From DATKKX01 sp035542775 (GTDB lineage Bacteria; Planctomycetota; Phycisphaerae; UBA1845; UTPLA1), in NCBI GenBank assembly GCA_035542775.1, contig DATKKX010000330.1:1-16083 (forward strand): 16,083 nucleotides of DNA, in the 5' to 3' direction. Below, in pieces: positions 6,353 to 15,167 of the stretch. How positions within the stretch are numbered: position 1 is the stretch's first letter; each line of letters opens with the position of its first letter. The position numbers and the translations under genes are program-made. Below the pieces are notes generated by a model, which saw only the letters and a list, made by a program, of their open reading frames with translations, was not told the origin of the DNA and searched no databases.

Positions 6353-6547
6353 TGCGCTCCACCCTCACTCTCACTGGTTTGCCACCTGATCCCCCTCGAT
6401 TCGGGCGGCTGTACGGCGTCGTCAACGACGCGCCCCCCTTTGCTTCCCCGCCACAGTATGGCCGGCAGGAGCGCCGAGGAGGTGAGCAAACGTTGTGCCC
6501 CTGGCACGGCAGAGAGGGCACGCGGCGTAGGCAGCCGTAACATTATT

Positions 6548-6603
6548 TCCGTAAATGGGTTACGGATCAACAGGCGCTACATGCCGAACCTGGTGGCAGG
6601 TTC
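6548..6603 (+). other. Two adjacent perfect hairpins
   Basis: TCCGTAA-ATGGG-TTACGGA (6548-6566) and GAACCTG-GTGG-CAGGTTC (6586-6603) each form a perfect seven-base-pair stem, 19 bases apart. Neither is followed by a clear T-run. They could be part of a structured transcript in the leuS upstream region. Confidence 0.4.
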
Positions 6604-6778
6604 CGTTTATGCCTGGCGGTTGCATGGTTGAAACAGCATTCCTAGAGCCCCGGGTGGGTTCCGGATCGTAAGGCGTTGCCTACAAGGAAGTTAAGCCAGC
6701 GATGACGGGACTGAACAAGGCTCGCCGTGCTAGAGGGACTGTAGCTGTTCGCCTCGGCTGGCCTTTACTGGATGGCTG

Positions 6779-6913
6779 TCGGCCGCACGGTTAGCGAGGA
6801 GGAGGGCTGCGGCAGCAGGCTCCCGATACAGATCCAGGCAGCGCCCGCGTTTAGAGAAGGTCTCAGCAGGTTTCCCATGCAGGCGGCCGATGCCTCAATC
6901 CCGTGCGGCCGGC
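6779..6913. other. Long-range inverted repeat, candidate structured RNA
   Basis: GTCGGCCGCACGG (6779-6791) can pair with CCGTGCGGCCGGC (6901-6913): 13 pairs with one G-U, ten of them an uninterrupted Watson-Crick match (6782-6791 with 6901-6910). The 109 bases enclosed are purine-rich and contain smaller possible stems such as GAGA-AGG-TCTC. Such a closing helix is typical of noncoding RNAs, but no family was recognised and the strand is not determined. It ends 131 bases before the leuS start. Confidence 0.3.
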
Positions 6914-7044
6914 TTCGTAAGACAATAGACTAGCGGCTTCACTGGCAGCGCCTGCGTGCGAGGGGATCGACGGAGCAATGACCGGCCGGCCGGGCGAGCG
7001 TGTGCCGGACCATTGGCCGGAACAGGATCTAGGATCATCGTCAT

Positions 7045-9993
<2,949 letters not shown>

Positions 9994-10111
9994 GTTCGTG
10001 TGGGTAGATGCTCGCCGTTTCGGATGATGACCGAGGCGGGCGCTGGAGTACATGGGAAGGGATTGCCATGGAGGTGCGTGTGAGAAAGGATTCTCGCACG
10101 AGCAGCGGCAT

Positions 10112-10409
10112 CTGTCGCCCTTTCAGGGCTTGGGTGTGGTTGGGCGTTGTTCTCCGAGGGCTCACGCCCGCGGCTATTGACTGTCGCCCTTCCAGGGCTT
10201 GAGTGTGGTCGGGCGTTGTTCTCCGAGGGCTCACGCCCTCGGCTATTGACTGTCGCCCTTTCAGGGCTTGAGTGTGGTTGGGCGTTGTTCTCCGAGGGCT
10301 CACGCCCGCGGCTATTGACTGTCGCCCTTTCAGGGCTTGGGTGTGGTTGGGCGTTGTTCTCCGAGGGCTGACGCCCGCGGCTATTGACTGTCGCCCTTCC
10401 AGGGCTTGA
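10112..10409 (+). repeat. Tandem array of 69-bp units (four full, one partial)
   Basis: Full units at 10112-10180, 10181-10249, 10250-10318 and 10319-10387, then a 22-base partial unit at 10388-10409. Units begin CTGTCGCCCTTTCAGGGCTT and end CGGCTATTGA, and differ at only a few positions. Each holds two hairpins: GCCCT-TTC-AGGGC, and CCGAGGGC-TCAC-GCCCGCGG, where the second unit has GCCCTCGG and pairs perfectly. There are no unique spacers, so it is not CRISPR. Because 69 is three times 23, frames stay open through the array and yield spurious 23-residue-repeat peptides. Confidence 0.92.
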
Positions 10410-10419
10410 CCGAAAACGG

Positions 10420-10485
10420 CTCGGCGGGAGCCTCGCCGTCCCTCGGCGGGAGCCTCGCCGTCCCTCGACGGGAGCCTCGCCGTCC
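10420..10485 (+). repeat. Three tandem 22-bp GC-rich units
   Basis: Units at 10420-10441, 10442-10463 and 10464-10485 begin CTCGGCGGGAGCCTCGCC; the third has CTCGACGGG. Each contains an imperfect palindrome (GGCGGGAGCCTCGCC). Read on the minus strand in one frame it spells Gly-Glu-Ala-Pro-Ala-Glu-Pro-like peptide, which is not a real product. A fourth copy lies at 5765-5786. Confidence 0.88.
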
Positions 10486-10509
10486 TGTCGCTGCAGCGGG
10501 CGGTTTTTT
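10480..10509 (+). terminator. Intrinsic terminator at the end of the repeat block
   Basis: CCGTCC (10480-10485) pairs with GGGCGG (10498-10503), six pairs including one G-U, around a loop holding the palindrome CGCTGCAGCG; six T residues follow at 10504-10509. This is a good rho-independent terminator shape on the plus strand. It could end leuS transcription about 510 bases after the stop and separates leuS from the CYTH gene. One arm is formed by the last bases of the third 22-bp unit. Confidence 0.6.
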
Positions 10510-10556
10510 GAACAGTGGCTTTCTTGGCGGGGCGAGTTGCGACGGATCAGATTGGG

Positions 10557-11123
10557 ATGCCTATCGAATTGGAGTGCAAGGTCAGGGTCAGTTCGCATGC
10601 GGGGCTGCGAGAGAAGATGCGCAGCGCGGGGGCGGTCTTTATCAGCAAGGTCGCGGAGACGAACACCCTTTTTGATCTACCAGACCGGTCACTGCAACGG
10701 GCCGGCTGCGGACTGCGCGTGCGCTCCACGGTCACCGTGGAGGGTCAGGATCACGGCGCTACGTTGACCTTCAAGGGAGCCCGCACACCCGGCGCGTTCA
10801 AGCGTCGCGAAGAGATCGAGCTCACCGTCGGCGACGCGGCCGCCATGGCCGGCGTCCTTCGCGCGTTGGGCTACACGGAGCGGATCATCTTCGAGAAACG
10901 GCGTGAAAGCTGGCGCCTCGGGGCATGCCGCATCGAGCTGGATGAAATGCCTCGACTGGGTCTCTTTGTCGAGGTGGAAGGGCCGGACGAGTCCGCCATT
11001 CGATCCGCGCTGGCCGCCTTGGGACTCGCCGAGAATCAGTCGATCATCGACAGCTACGCGAGCATGGTGGCGAACCTGGCGGACCGCGACGATGCGCGGC
11101 CGATCATGCTCCGCTTCGAGTAG
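10557..11123 (+). CDS. CYTH-domain protein (class IV adenylate cyclase / triphosphatase-like)
   Basis: A 188-residue soluble CYTH-domain protein. The family, named from CyaB and thiamine triphosphatase, forms a beta-tunnel that binds triphosphate substrates with divalent metal. The signature E-x-E-x-K is at E4, E6, K8. Further basic tunnel residues are visible in LRVRS (53-57), LTFKG (70-74) and FEKRRESW (112-119); acidic ones in RREEIEL (83-89), IELDEMP (126-132) and FVEVEG (137-142). SYASM near 167-171 fits the usual C-terminal helix. Start at ATG 10557, after which the first strand carries the signature; the ribosome binding site is weak. Length fits CyaB-type class IV cyclases (about 180). 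Whether it makes cAMP or hydrolyses triphosphate or tripolyphosphate cannot be told from sequence. A terminator 47 bases upstream suggests its own promoter lies very close or inside the repeat tail. Confidence 0.85.
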   Translation: MPIELECKVRVSSHAGLREKMRSAGAVFISKVAETNTLFDLPDRSLQRAGCGLRVRSTVTVEGQDHGATLTFKGARTPGAFKRREEIELTVGDAAAMAGVLRALGYTERIIFEKRRESWRLGACRIELDEMPRLGLFVEVEGPDESAIRSALAALGLAENQSIIDSYASMVANLADRDDARPIMLRFE

Positions 11124-11331
11124 TCGGTCAGGCGCCGCGCCCACAGATCGGTTCGCGACGATCGCCGCCGCAGCGAGATGCCGTCACGCTTGCGGCGCTC
11201 TTTCAATCTCCAGCGTGCGCAATCCGTGGCCTGAGCCGCGAATAATCGCGTTGCGGGGGCGTCCCCTTGACGATCCGGCCGCCAGCATCTACGGTTTCAC
11301 CCTCACACGGTACGCAAGGAGTCAGCCCTCG

Positions 11332-12369
11332 ATGAATCTGGTGACGGGTGCGACAGGATTGCTCGGCAGCCACATCGTAGAGCAACTCCGCCGGCGAGAC
11401 CGCCCGGTCCGCGTGCTGGTTCGATCCGGGGCGGATGTCCGCTGGCTCCAGACGCAGGGGGTGGAGATGGTGCGGGGCGATCTGAACGATCTGCCGGCCG
11501 TCCGCCGGGCCTGCGAAGGCGTGCAGTGCATCTATCACGCGGCCGCGCGGGTCGGCGACTGGGGGCCTTGGGAGGATTTTCTCAAGGTCACGGTGGACGG
11601 CACGCACAACGTTTTCGACGCGGCCGAGCAGTGCGGCGTGCCGCGTTTCATTCACATCAGCAGCATCAGCGTCTACGGCCATCGCAATGAGCCGGGGCTG
11701 GTGATCGACGAAACGGCTCCGCTCGGCGTGAAGGTCCACCGCTGGTCCTATTACACGCGGGCCAAGGTCATGGTGGAGAAGGAGCTGAACGCCCGTCAGG
11801 CGGCCGGGAGCAAGGTCAAGTTCACGGTGATCCGGCCGAGCTGGCTGTACGGCCCGCGCGACCGGGCGACGATCGCGCGGCTGGTGGCCATGGTCCGCGA
11901 CGGGAAGGCGAAGCTGCTGGGCGACGGGAACAATCGCCTGAACGTGGTGCATGCAGCCAATGTCGCTGAGGCCTGCATCCTGGCGGCGGACAACCCCCAG
12001 GCCGTCGGCCAGGCGTACAATTGCAGCAACGACGGGGAGCTGACCCAGCGGCAATACTTCAACATGGTCGCCAACGCCATCGGGGCCAAGCCGGTCACCC
12101 GATGCGTGCCTTTCAAGGTGGCCTACCAGGCTGCCTTCACGCTGGAATGCGTGGGTCACCTCTTCAAGCTGAAAAAGCCGCCGATGATCACCCGCTACGC
12201 GGTGTGGCTCATGGGGCGCCACACCTTCTTTTCCGCGGACAAGGCCCGGCGCGAACTGGGCTGGAAATCCGCCATCAGCTACGAAGAGGGCATCCCCGCG
12301 GCGATCCGCTGGTTCGAGGAACACCAGCGTCATTCGGCGGCGGCGAGGCCGGCGATGGCGTCGGCGTGA
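11332..12369 (+). CDS. NAD(P)-dependent epimerase/dehydrogenase, extended SDR
   Basis: A 345-residue extended short-chain dehydrogenase/reductase. The Rossmann nucleotide-binding motif TGATGLLG is at residues 5-12, and HAAARVGDW follows the fourth strand. The catalytic set is visible: Ser110/111 in HISSISVYG, Tyr141 and Lys145 in YTRAK. RPSWLYGPRD is the usual substrate-side loop, and the C-terminal part (FSADKARRELGWKS) matches the epimerase/3-beta-hydroxysteroid dehydrogenase-like group. Likely reactions are oxidation, reduction or epimerisation of a nucleotide sugar or a sterol/isoprenoid-like alcohol; the substrate is not evident. Start at ATG 11332 with AAGGAG ten bases upstream; the open frame extends further upstream but the Rossmann fold begins here. 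It lies 208 bases after the CYTH gene on the same strand and converges with lemA. Confidence 0.9.
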   Translation: MNLVTGATGLLGSHIVEQLRRRDRPVRVLVRSGADVRWLQTQGVEMVRGDLNDLPAVRRACEGVQCIYHAAARVGDWGPWEDFLKVTVDGTHNVFDAAEQCGVPRFIHISSISVYGHRNEPGLVIDETAPLGVKVHRWSYYTRAKVMVEKELNARQAAGSKVKFTVIRPSWLYGPRDRATIARLVAMVRDGKAKLLGDGNNRLNVVHAANVAEACILAADNPQAVGQAYNCSNDGELTQRQYFNMVANAIGAKPVTRCVPFKVAYQAAFTLECVGHLFKLKKPPMITRYAVWLMGRHTFFSADKARRELGWKSAISYEEGIPAAIRWFEEHQRHSAAARPAMASA

Positions 12370-12410
12370 CTGACCAGGCCCACTCTTGCGCACCTGCCCA
12401 GGACCGGCGG

Positions 12411-12998
12411 CTATGAAAACTTGACTTGCGGCGCTTCCTTGTCCTTCTGGTCCTCCAGCTCGTAGAACTCTTCCGGCTTGAAGCCGAGCTGGCCGGCCAC
12501 GATGACGGCGGGGAAGACCTGAATAGCCTGGTTGTAGTCACCCACGCAATTGTTGTAGTGCTGTCGGGCGAAGCTGATCTTGTTCTCGGTGGTGGTCAGC
12601 TCCTCGGACAACTGCATGAAGTTCTGATTGGCCTTCAGATCGGGGTAGGCCTCCGACAAGGCGAGCAACTGCCGCAGCGCTCCTGTGAGCATGTTCTCGG
12701 CGGCGGCACTCTGGGCCGGGCCGGTGGCGCTGACGGCGGCGCTGCGGGCGTTGATGACCCGCTGGAGCGTCTCTTTCTCGTGCCCGGCGTAGCCCCTGAC
12801 CGTCTCGACCAGGTTGGGGATGAGGTCGTGTCGGCGCTTGAGCTGCACGTCGATCTGCGACCAAGCGGCGCGGACCTCCATCCTCTTGCGGACCAGGCCG
12901 TTGTAAATCCCGATCACGATGAGGGCCAGCACGATGATGACGGCAATCACGATGCCGCTGCCGAGGCTCATTGCCAGGGGAAGGGAGGTCGGTGTCAT
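12411..12998 (-). CDS. lemA: LemA family membrane protein
   Basis: A 195-residue LemA-family protein: one N-terminal transmembrane helix (about 14-32), then a long helical bundle outside or inside the membrane depending on topology. The family hallmark is clear: YNGLVRKRMEVRAAWSQIDV continuing into LKRRHDLIPNLVETVRGYA (53-71), plus ARQHYNNCVGDYN further on and the C-terminal FPAVIVAG and GFKPEEFYEL. Start at ATG 12998 with GGAG eight bases upstream. LemA proteins are widespread, of unclear biochemical function, and often sit next to TPM-domain or M48 peptidase genes; neither is here, so this one is an orphan. It converges with the epimerase (41 bases) and diverges from the Nudix gene. Confidence 0.93.
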   Translation of the reverse strand: MTPTSLPLAMSLGSGIVIAVIIVLALIVIGIYNGLVRKRMEVRAAWSQIDVQLKRRHDLIPNLVETVRGYAGHEKETLQRVINARSAAVSATGPAQSAAAENMLTGALRQLLALSEAYPDLKANQNFMQLSEELTTTENKISFARQHYNNCVGDYNQAIQVFPAVIVAGQLGFKPEEFYELEDQKDKEAPQVKFS

Positions 12999-13226
12999 GC
13001 GTGTGTCTCCAAAACGGAATGGAACCGATCACGCAGGCGGCAAGCCTGTGGATTTGCCGGATAAGATAACTGGGATGCCGGACGAGGGCCATTGGAAAAA
13101 GGAGTCCCGTTTATAGCCGGCCCCGCCGGACGAGGACGACGTGAAGGACCTGGCGATGCCCATGCGGGTCGGCCTCGGCGTGCGGCCGGATGCGCGATAT
13201 AGTCTCCCGAGCAAGCGGAGAACCGG

Positions 13227-13646
13227 ATGTCAGAGAAGAGACTTTCGCGCGTCACGCCCGACAACCCCGTGGTGGGGATTCTCGGGATCATCCGCCGGGG
13301 CGACCGGTTGCTGATGATCCAGCGGGCCGAAGGCGTCCGGGCGCCGCTGACATGGTGCTTCCCAGGGGGACACATCGAAAAAGGCGAGACCCAAGTCGAG
13401 GCCTTGGTCCGCGAGATGCGAGAGGAGCTCAATGTCGAGGTGCTGCCCGGCGAGTACCTCATGACGCAGACCAAGCATGGCGGACGGCTGGTGCTGCACT
13501 GCTGGTCCGCGACCATCCCCTCCAACGAACCGACCGCCACTCCTGCCGAGATCGCCGCAATTCTCTGGATGACGCCCGCGGAGATTCGCGCCAAGCAGGG
13601 CGTCCTGCCGGGCACAACGGCCATTCTTGACGGGATCGGGCTGTAA
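13227..13646 (+). CDS. Nudix hydrolase
   Basis: A 139-residue Nudix-fold hydrolase, which cleaves nucleoside diphosphates linked to another moiety, often for sanitation of oxidised nucleotides. The Nudix box G-x5-E-x7-R-E-x2-E-E is G48, E54, R62, E63, E66, E67, with the Mg-binding glutamates all present; Asn69 replaces the usual Gly near the end of the box. The size and the layout (GILGIIRRGDRLLMIQRA, then WCFPGGHIEKGE) resemble MutT-like single-domain enzymes. Start at ATG 13227 with GGAG six bases upstream. It diverges from lemA and is followed after 77 bases by the PqqB-like gene on the same strand. Substrate unknown. Confidence 0.92.
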   Translation: MSEKRLSRVTPDNPVVGILGIIRRGDRLLMIQRAEGVRAPLTWCFPGGHIEKGETQVEALVREMREELNVEVLPGEYLMTQTKHGGRLVLHCWSATIPSNEPTATPAEIAAILWMTPAEIRAKQGVLPGTTAILDGIGL

Positions 13647-13723
13647 GTGTCATCGGACCGGCGCAGTTCACGGCAAGGCGTGGTCGGTGTTACCATGGCT
13701 GTTTTCCAGCTGGTGAAAGTCCA

Positions 13724-14761
13724 ATGATTGAACTCTGGAAACTGCTGTCGCTGGTGTCGCCTGGTTTCCTGCTGGTCGCGTTTCTGGTCGGCTGCGGTTC
13801 CGTCGTCCACCCCGCCGCGATACGTGAGCCGCGGTTGCGTGTGCTAGGCACGGTTCAGGACGGCGGGTTGCCGCACGCCGGGTGCTGGTGCGAGCACTGT
13901 GAGAAAGCCAGGCACGATGCGAAATCTCGGCGTTATGTCGCCAGCGCGGCCATACTGCTGCCGGGCGAGGCAGGCAGGCAGCGGGTCTATCTCATCGACG
14001 TATCACCGGACATTCGCGAACAGTTCCAATTACTGAGCGACGTCCGCGAGGCCTCCTCCACAACGGCCGGACGGGACCTCATCGACGGTGTTTTCCTCAC
14101 CCACGCCCACATCGGCCACTATCTGGGGCTGGCATTCTTCGGCTTCGAGGCCATGAACACCAAGGACCTGCCCGTTTACTGCACGCCGCGCCTGGCGGAG
14201 TTCCTGCGCACCAACGGCCCTTGGAGCCAGTTGGTCCGGCGTGAAAACATCCGGCTCCAGGAGGCGGCGCCGGGCACACCTGTGGCGCTGCCTTTTGATG
14301 GCGGCCGGGACCACGTTTCAGTGAAGCCGATCCAGGTGCCGCATCGGGACGAGTACTCTGATACGGTGGGCTATGTCATACGCCGGGCGCGAGCACCGGA
14401 CCAGCCGGCCACCAGGGAGGGGCACGCGGTGTTTTATGTCCCGGACACGGAGCCATGGCGGAATTGGACGCCGTCGCTTGTCGAAGTCATCGAGCAGGAG
14501 TCCGTTGATATATTGCTCGTGGACGGTACTTTTTATTCAAACGACGAGCTGCCCGGCCGGGGCGTCGCCTCGATCGGGCACCCGCTCATGAGAGACTCGA
14601 TGGATTTGCTGGAACCGCTCGCTCGTTCGCGGCGCCTGGAAGTCTACTTCACGCACCTGAACCACTCGAACCCGGTGCTGGACACTGCCGGCGCGGTGGC
14701 GCGCGAGGTAACCTCGCGCGGTTTTCATGTGGCCAAAGAGGGGCTGGAGCTGCCGTTGTAG
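13724..14761 (+). CDS. PqqB-like metallo-beta-lactamase-fold lipoprotein
   Basis: A 345-residue protein of the metallo-beta-lactamase superfamily close to PqqB. It starts at ATG 13724 (GGTGA about seven bases upstream) with a hydrophobic leader ending LVGC, so Cys24 is probably lipidated and the enzyme is extracytoplasmic. LGTVQDGGLPHAGCWCEHC (41-59) is the PqqB-type N-terminal motif with three cysteines (C54, C56, C59) likely to hold a structural zinc. The metal motif is THAHIGH (H127, H129, H132); the usual Asp of H-x-H-x-D-H is Gly131. Later motifs include VPHRDEYSDTVGY, PDTEPW and near the C-terminus YFTHLNHSNPVLD, the counterpart of the PqqB C-terminal His/Asn segment. No pqqA, C, D or E is nearby, so a role in PQQ synthesis is not supported; a hydrolase or hydroxylase acting in the periplasm is possible. 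Confidence 0.86.
   Translation: MIELWKLLSLVSPGFLLVAFLVGCGSVVHPAAIREPRLRVLGTVQDGGLPHAGCWCEHCEKARHDAKSRRYVASAAILLPGEAGRQRVYLIDVSPDIREQFQLLSDVREASSTTAGRDLIDGVFLTHAHIGHYLGLAFFGFEAMNTKDLPVYCTPRLAEFLRTNGPWSQLVRRENIRLQEAAPGTPVALPFDGGRDHVSVKPIQVPHRDEYSDTVGYVIRRARAPDQPATREGHAVFYVPDTEPWRNWTPSLVEVIEQESVDILLVDGTFYSNDELPGRGVASIGHPLMRDSMDLLEPLARSRRLEVYFTHLNHSNPVLDTAGAVAREVTSRGFHVAKEGLELPL
14700..14726 (+). terminator. Terminator-like hairpin inside the 3' end of the PqqB-like gene
   Basis: CGCGCGAGG (14700-14708), loop TAA, CCTCGCGCG (14712-14720), followed by GTTTTC: a perfect nine-base-pair GC-rich stem with a short T-run. It lies in the last 60 bases of the coding region and encodes Ala-Arg-Glu-Val-Thr-Ser-Arg. 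Only 19 bases separate this gene from the convergent lipoprotein gene, so a terminator embedded in coding sequence is plausible. The T-run is short and premature termination would cost the C-terminus, so this remains uncertain. Confidence 0.3.
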
Positions 14762-14780
14762 TCCCAGCGTAGACAGCCCG

Positions 14781-15005
14781 TCATTGGACGTAGTTGTGCA
14801 CTTCCACGAGCGGCATGTCGGAGACAGCCAGGTTGACGTTCAGGCCGCAGCCCGCCGCGTCGACTTTCATGTCCAACTCGTTCCCCGTGATTGTCCCTTG
14901 TACGTTGATGTCGCAACCACTGACCAAGCTCAGACTGCCGGCCACCAGCACCAACGCGATCGTCCACATCGCCGCGTTCTTGAGAATCCTCATTGAGGAA
15001 TTCAT
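14781..15005 (-). CDS. Small lipoprotein of unknown function
   Basis: A 74-residue predicted lipoprotein. The start is the ATG at 15005, with GAGGG about eight bases upstream; the ATG at 14993 lacks a ribosome binding site. MNSSMRILKNAAMWTIA leads into a hydrophobic core ending LSLVSGC (Cys31, good lipobox). The mature part is 44 residues, DINVQGTITGNELDMKVDAA followed by GCGLNVNLAVSD, with alternating polar and hydrophobic residues suggesting a small beta-sheet, and one further cysteine that could form a disulfide with a partner. It does not resemble the trio near 3 kb or the EF-hand lipoprotein. It converges with the PqqB-like gene, 19 bases between stops. Confidence 0.65.
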   Translation of the reverse strand: MNSSMRILKNAAMWTIALVLVAGSLSLVSGCDINVQGTITGNELDMKVDAAGCGLNVNLAVSDMPLVEVHNYVQ

Positions 15006-15167
15006 CGTACCGCCCTCTACCAAATTCTGTCGGCATTCGAGTCGCCATCCGACCCTCTCTACCTCAGATACACGGCGAAGGGGGGCGGTCTGACACAGAC
15101 TTTGACTTCCTGGGGAGCGGTGGCAGAAGGCAGGTGAGCAGGATCATGAGAGGCACACGCGGGTGCA

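Larger units (their letters stand above)
6353..7044. other. 692-base gap upstream of leuS with many inverted repeats
   Basis: No protein gene could be supported. Open frames present are short, Arg/Pro/Gly-rich and lack convincing starts. The region has several inverted repeats, including two adjacent hairpins at 6548-6603 and a long-range helix joining 6779-6791 to 6901-6913. No conserved core of RNase P, tmRNA, SRP RNA, T-box or tRNA was recognised. It must contain the leuS promoter and leader, and may contain a separate structured RNA. Confidence 0.5.
9994..10556. other. 563-base intergenic region filled by tandem repeats
   Basis: The first 118 bases after leuS show nothing recognisable. 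The rest is a 69-bp tandem array, a 22-bp tandem array, an intrinsic terminator and the short leader of the CYTH gene. Open frames crossing it on both strands are by-products of a repeat whose length is a multiple of three and should not be annotated as proteins. Confidence 0.75.

Noticed and set aside
6653..6670. T-box-like GGGTGGGTTCCGG upstream of leuS
   Set aside because: It only loosely resembles the T-box core (AGGGTGG-ACCGCG). The TGG is followed by G, not the T needed for the usual tRNA-Leu discriminator, and no terminator/antiterminator pair precedes leuS.
10112..10409. Possible CRISPR array
   Set aside because: Units are contiguous 69-bp direct repeats without unique spacers, and no cas genes are present.
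11237..11250. CGCGA-ATAA-TCGCG hairpin between the CYTH and epimerase genes
   Set aside because: Only five base pairs and no T-run; hairpins of this size are expected by chance in GC-rich DNA.
11203..12393. A 396-codon open frame on the minus strand across the epimerase gene
   Set aside because: It is antisense to a well-supported SDR with all motifs, and its translation (His/Arg/Asp/Val-rich) shows no family signal.
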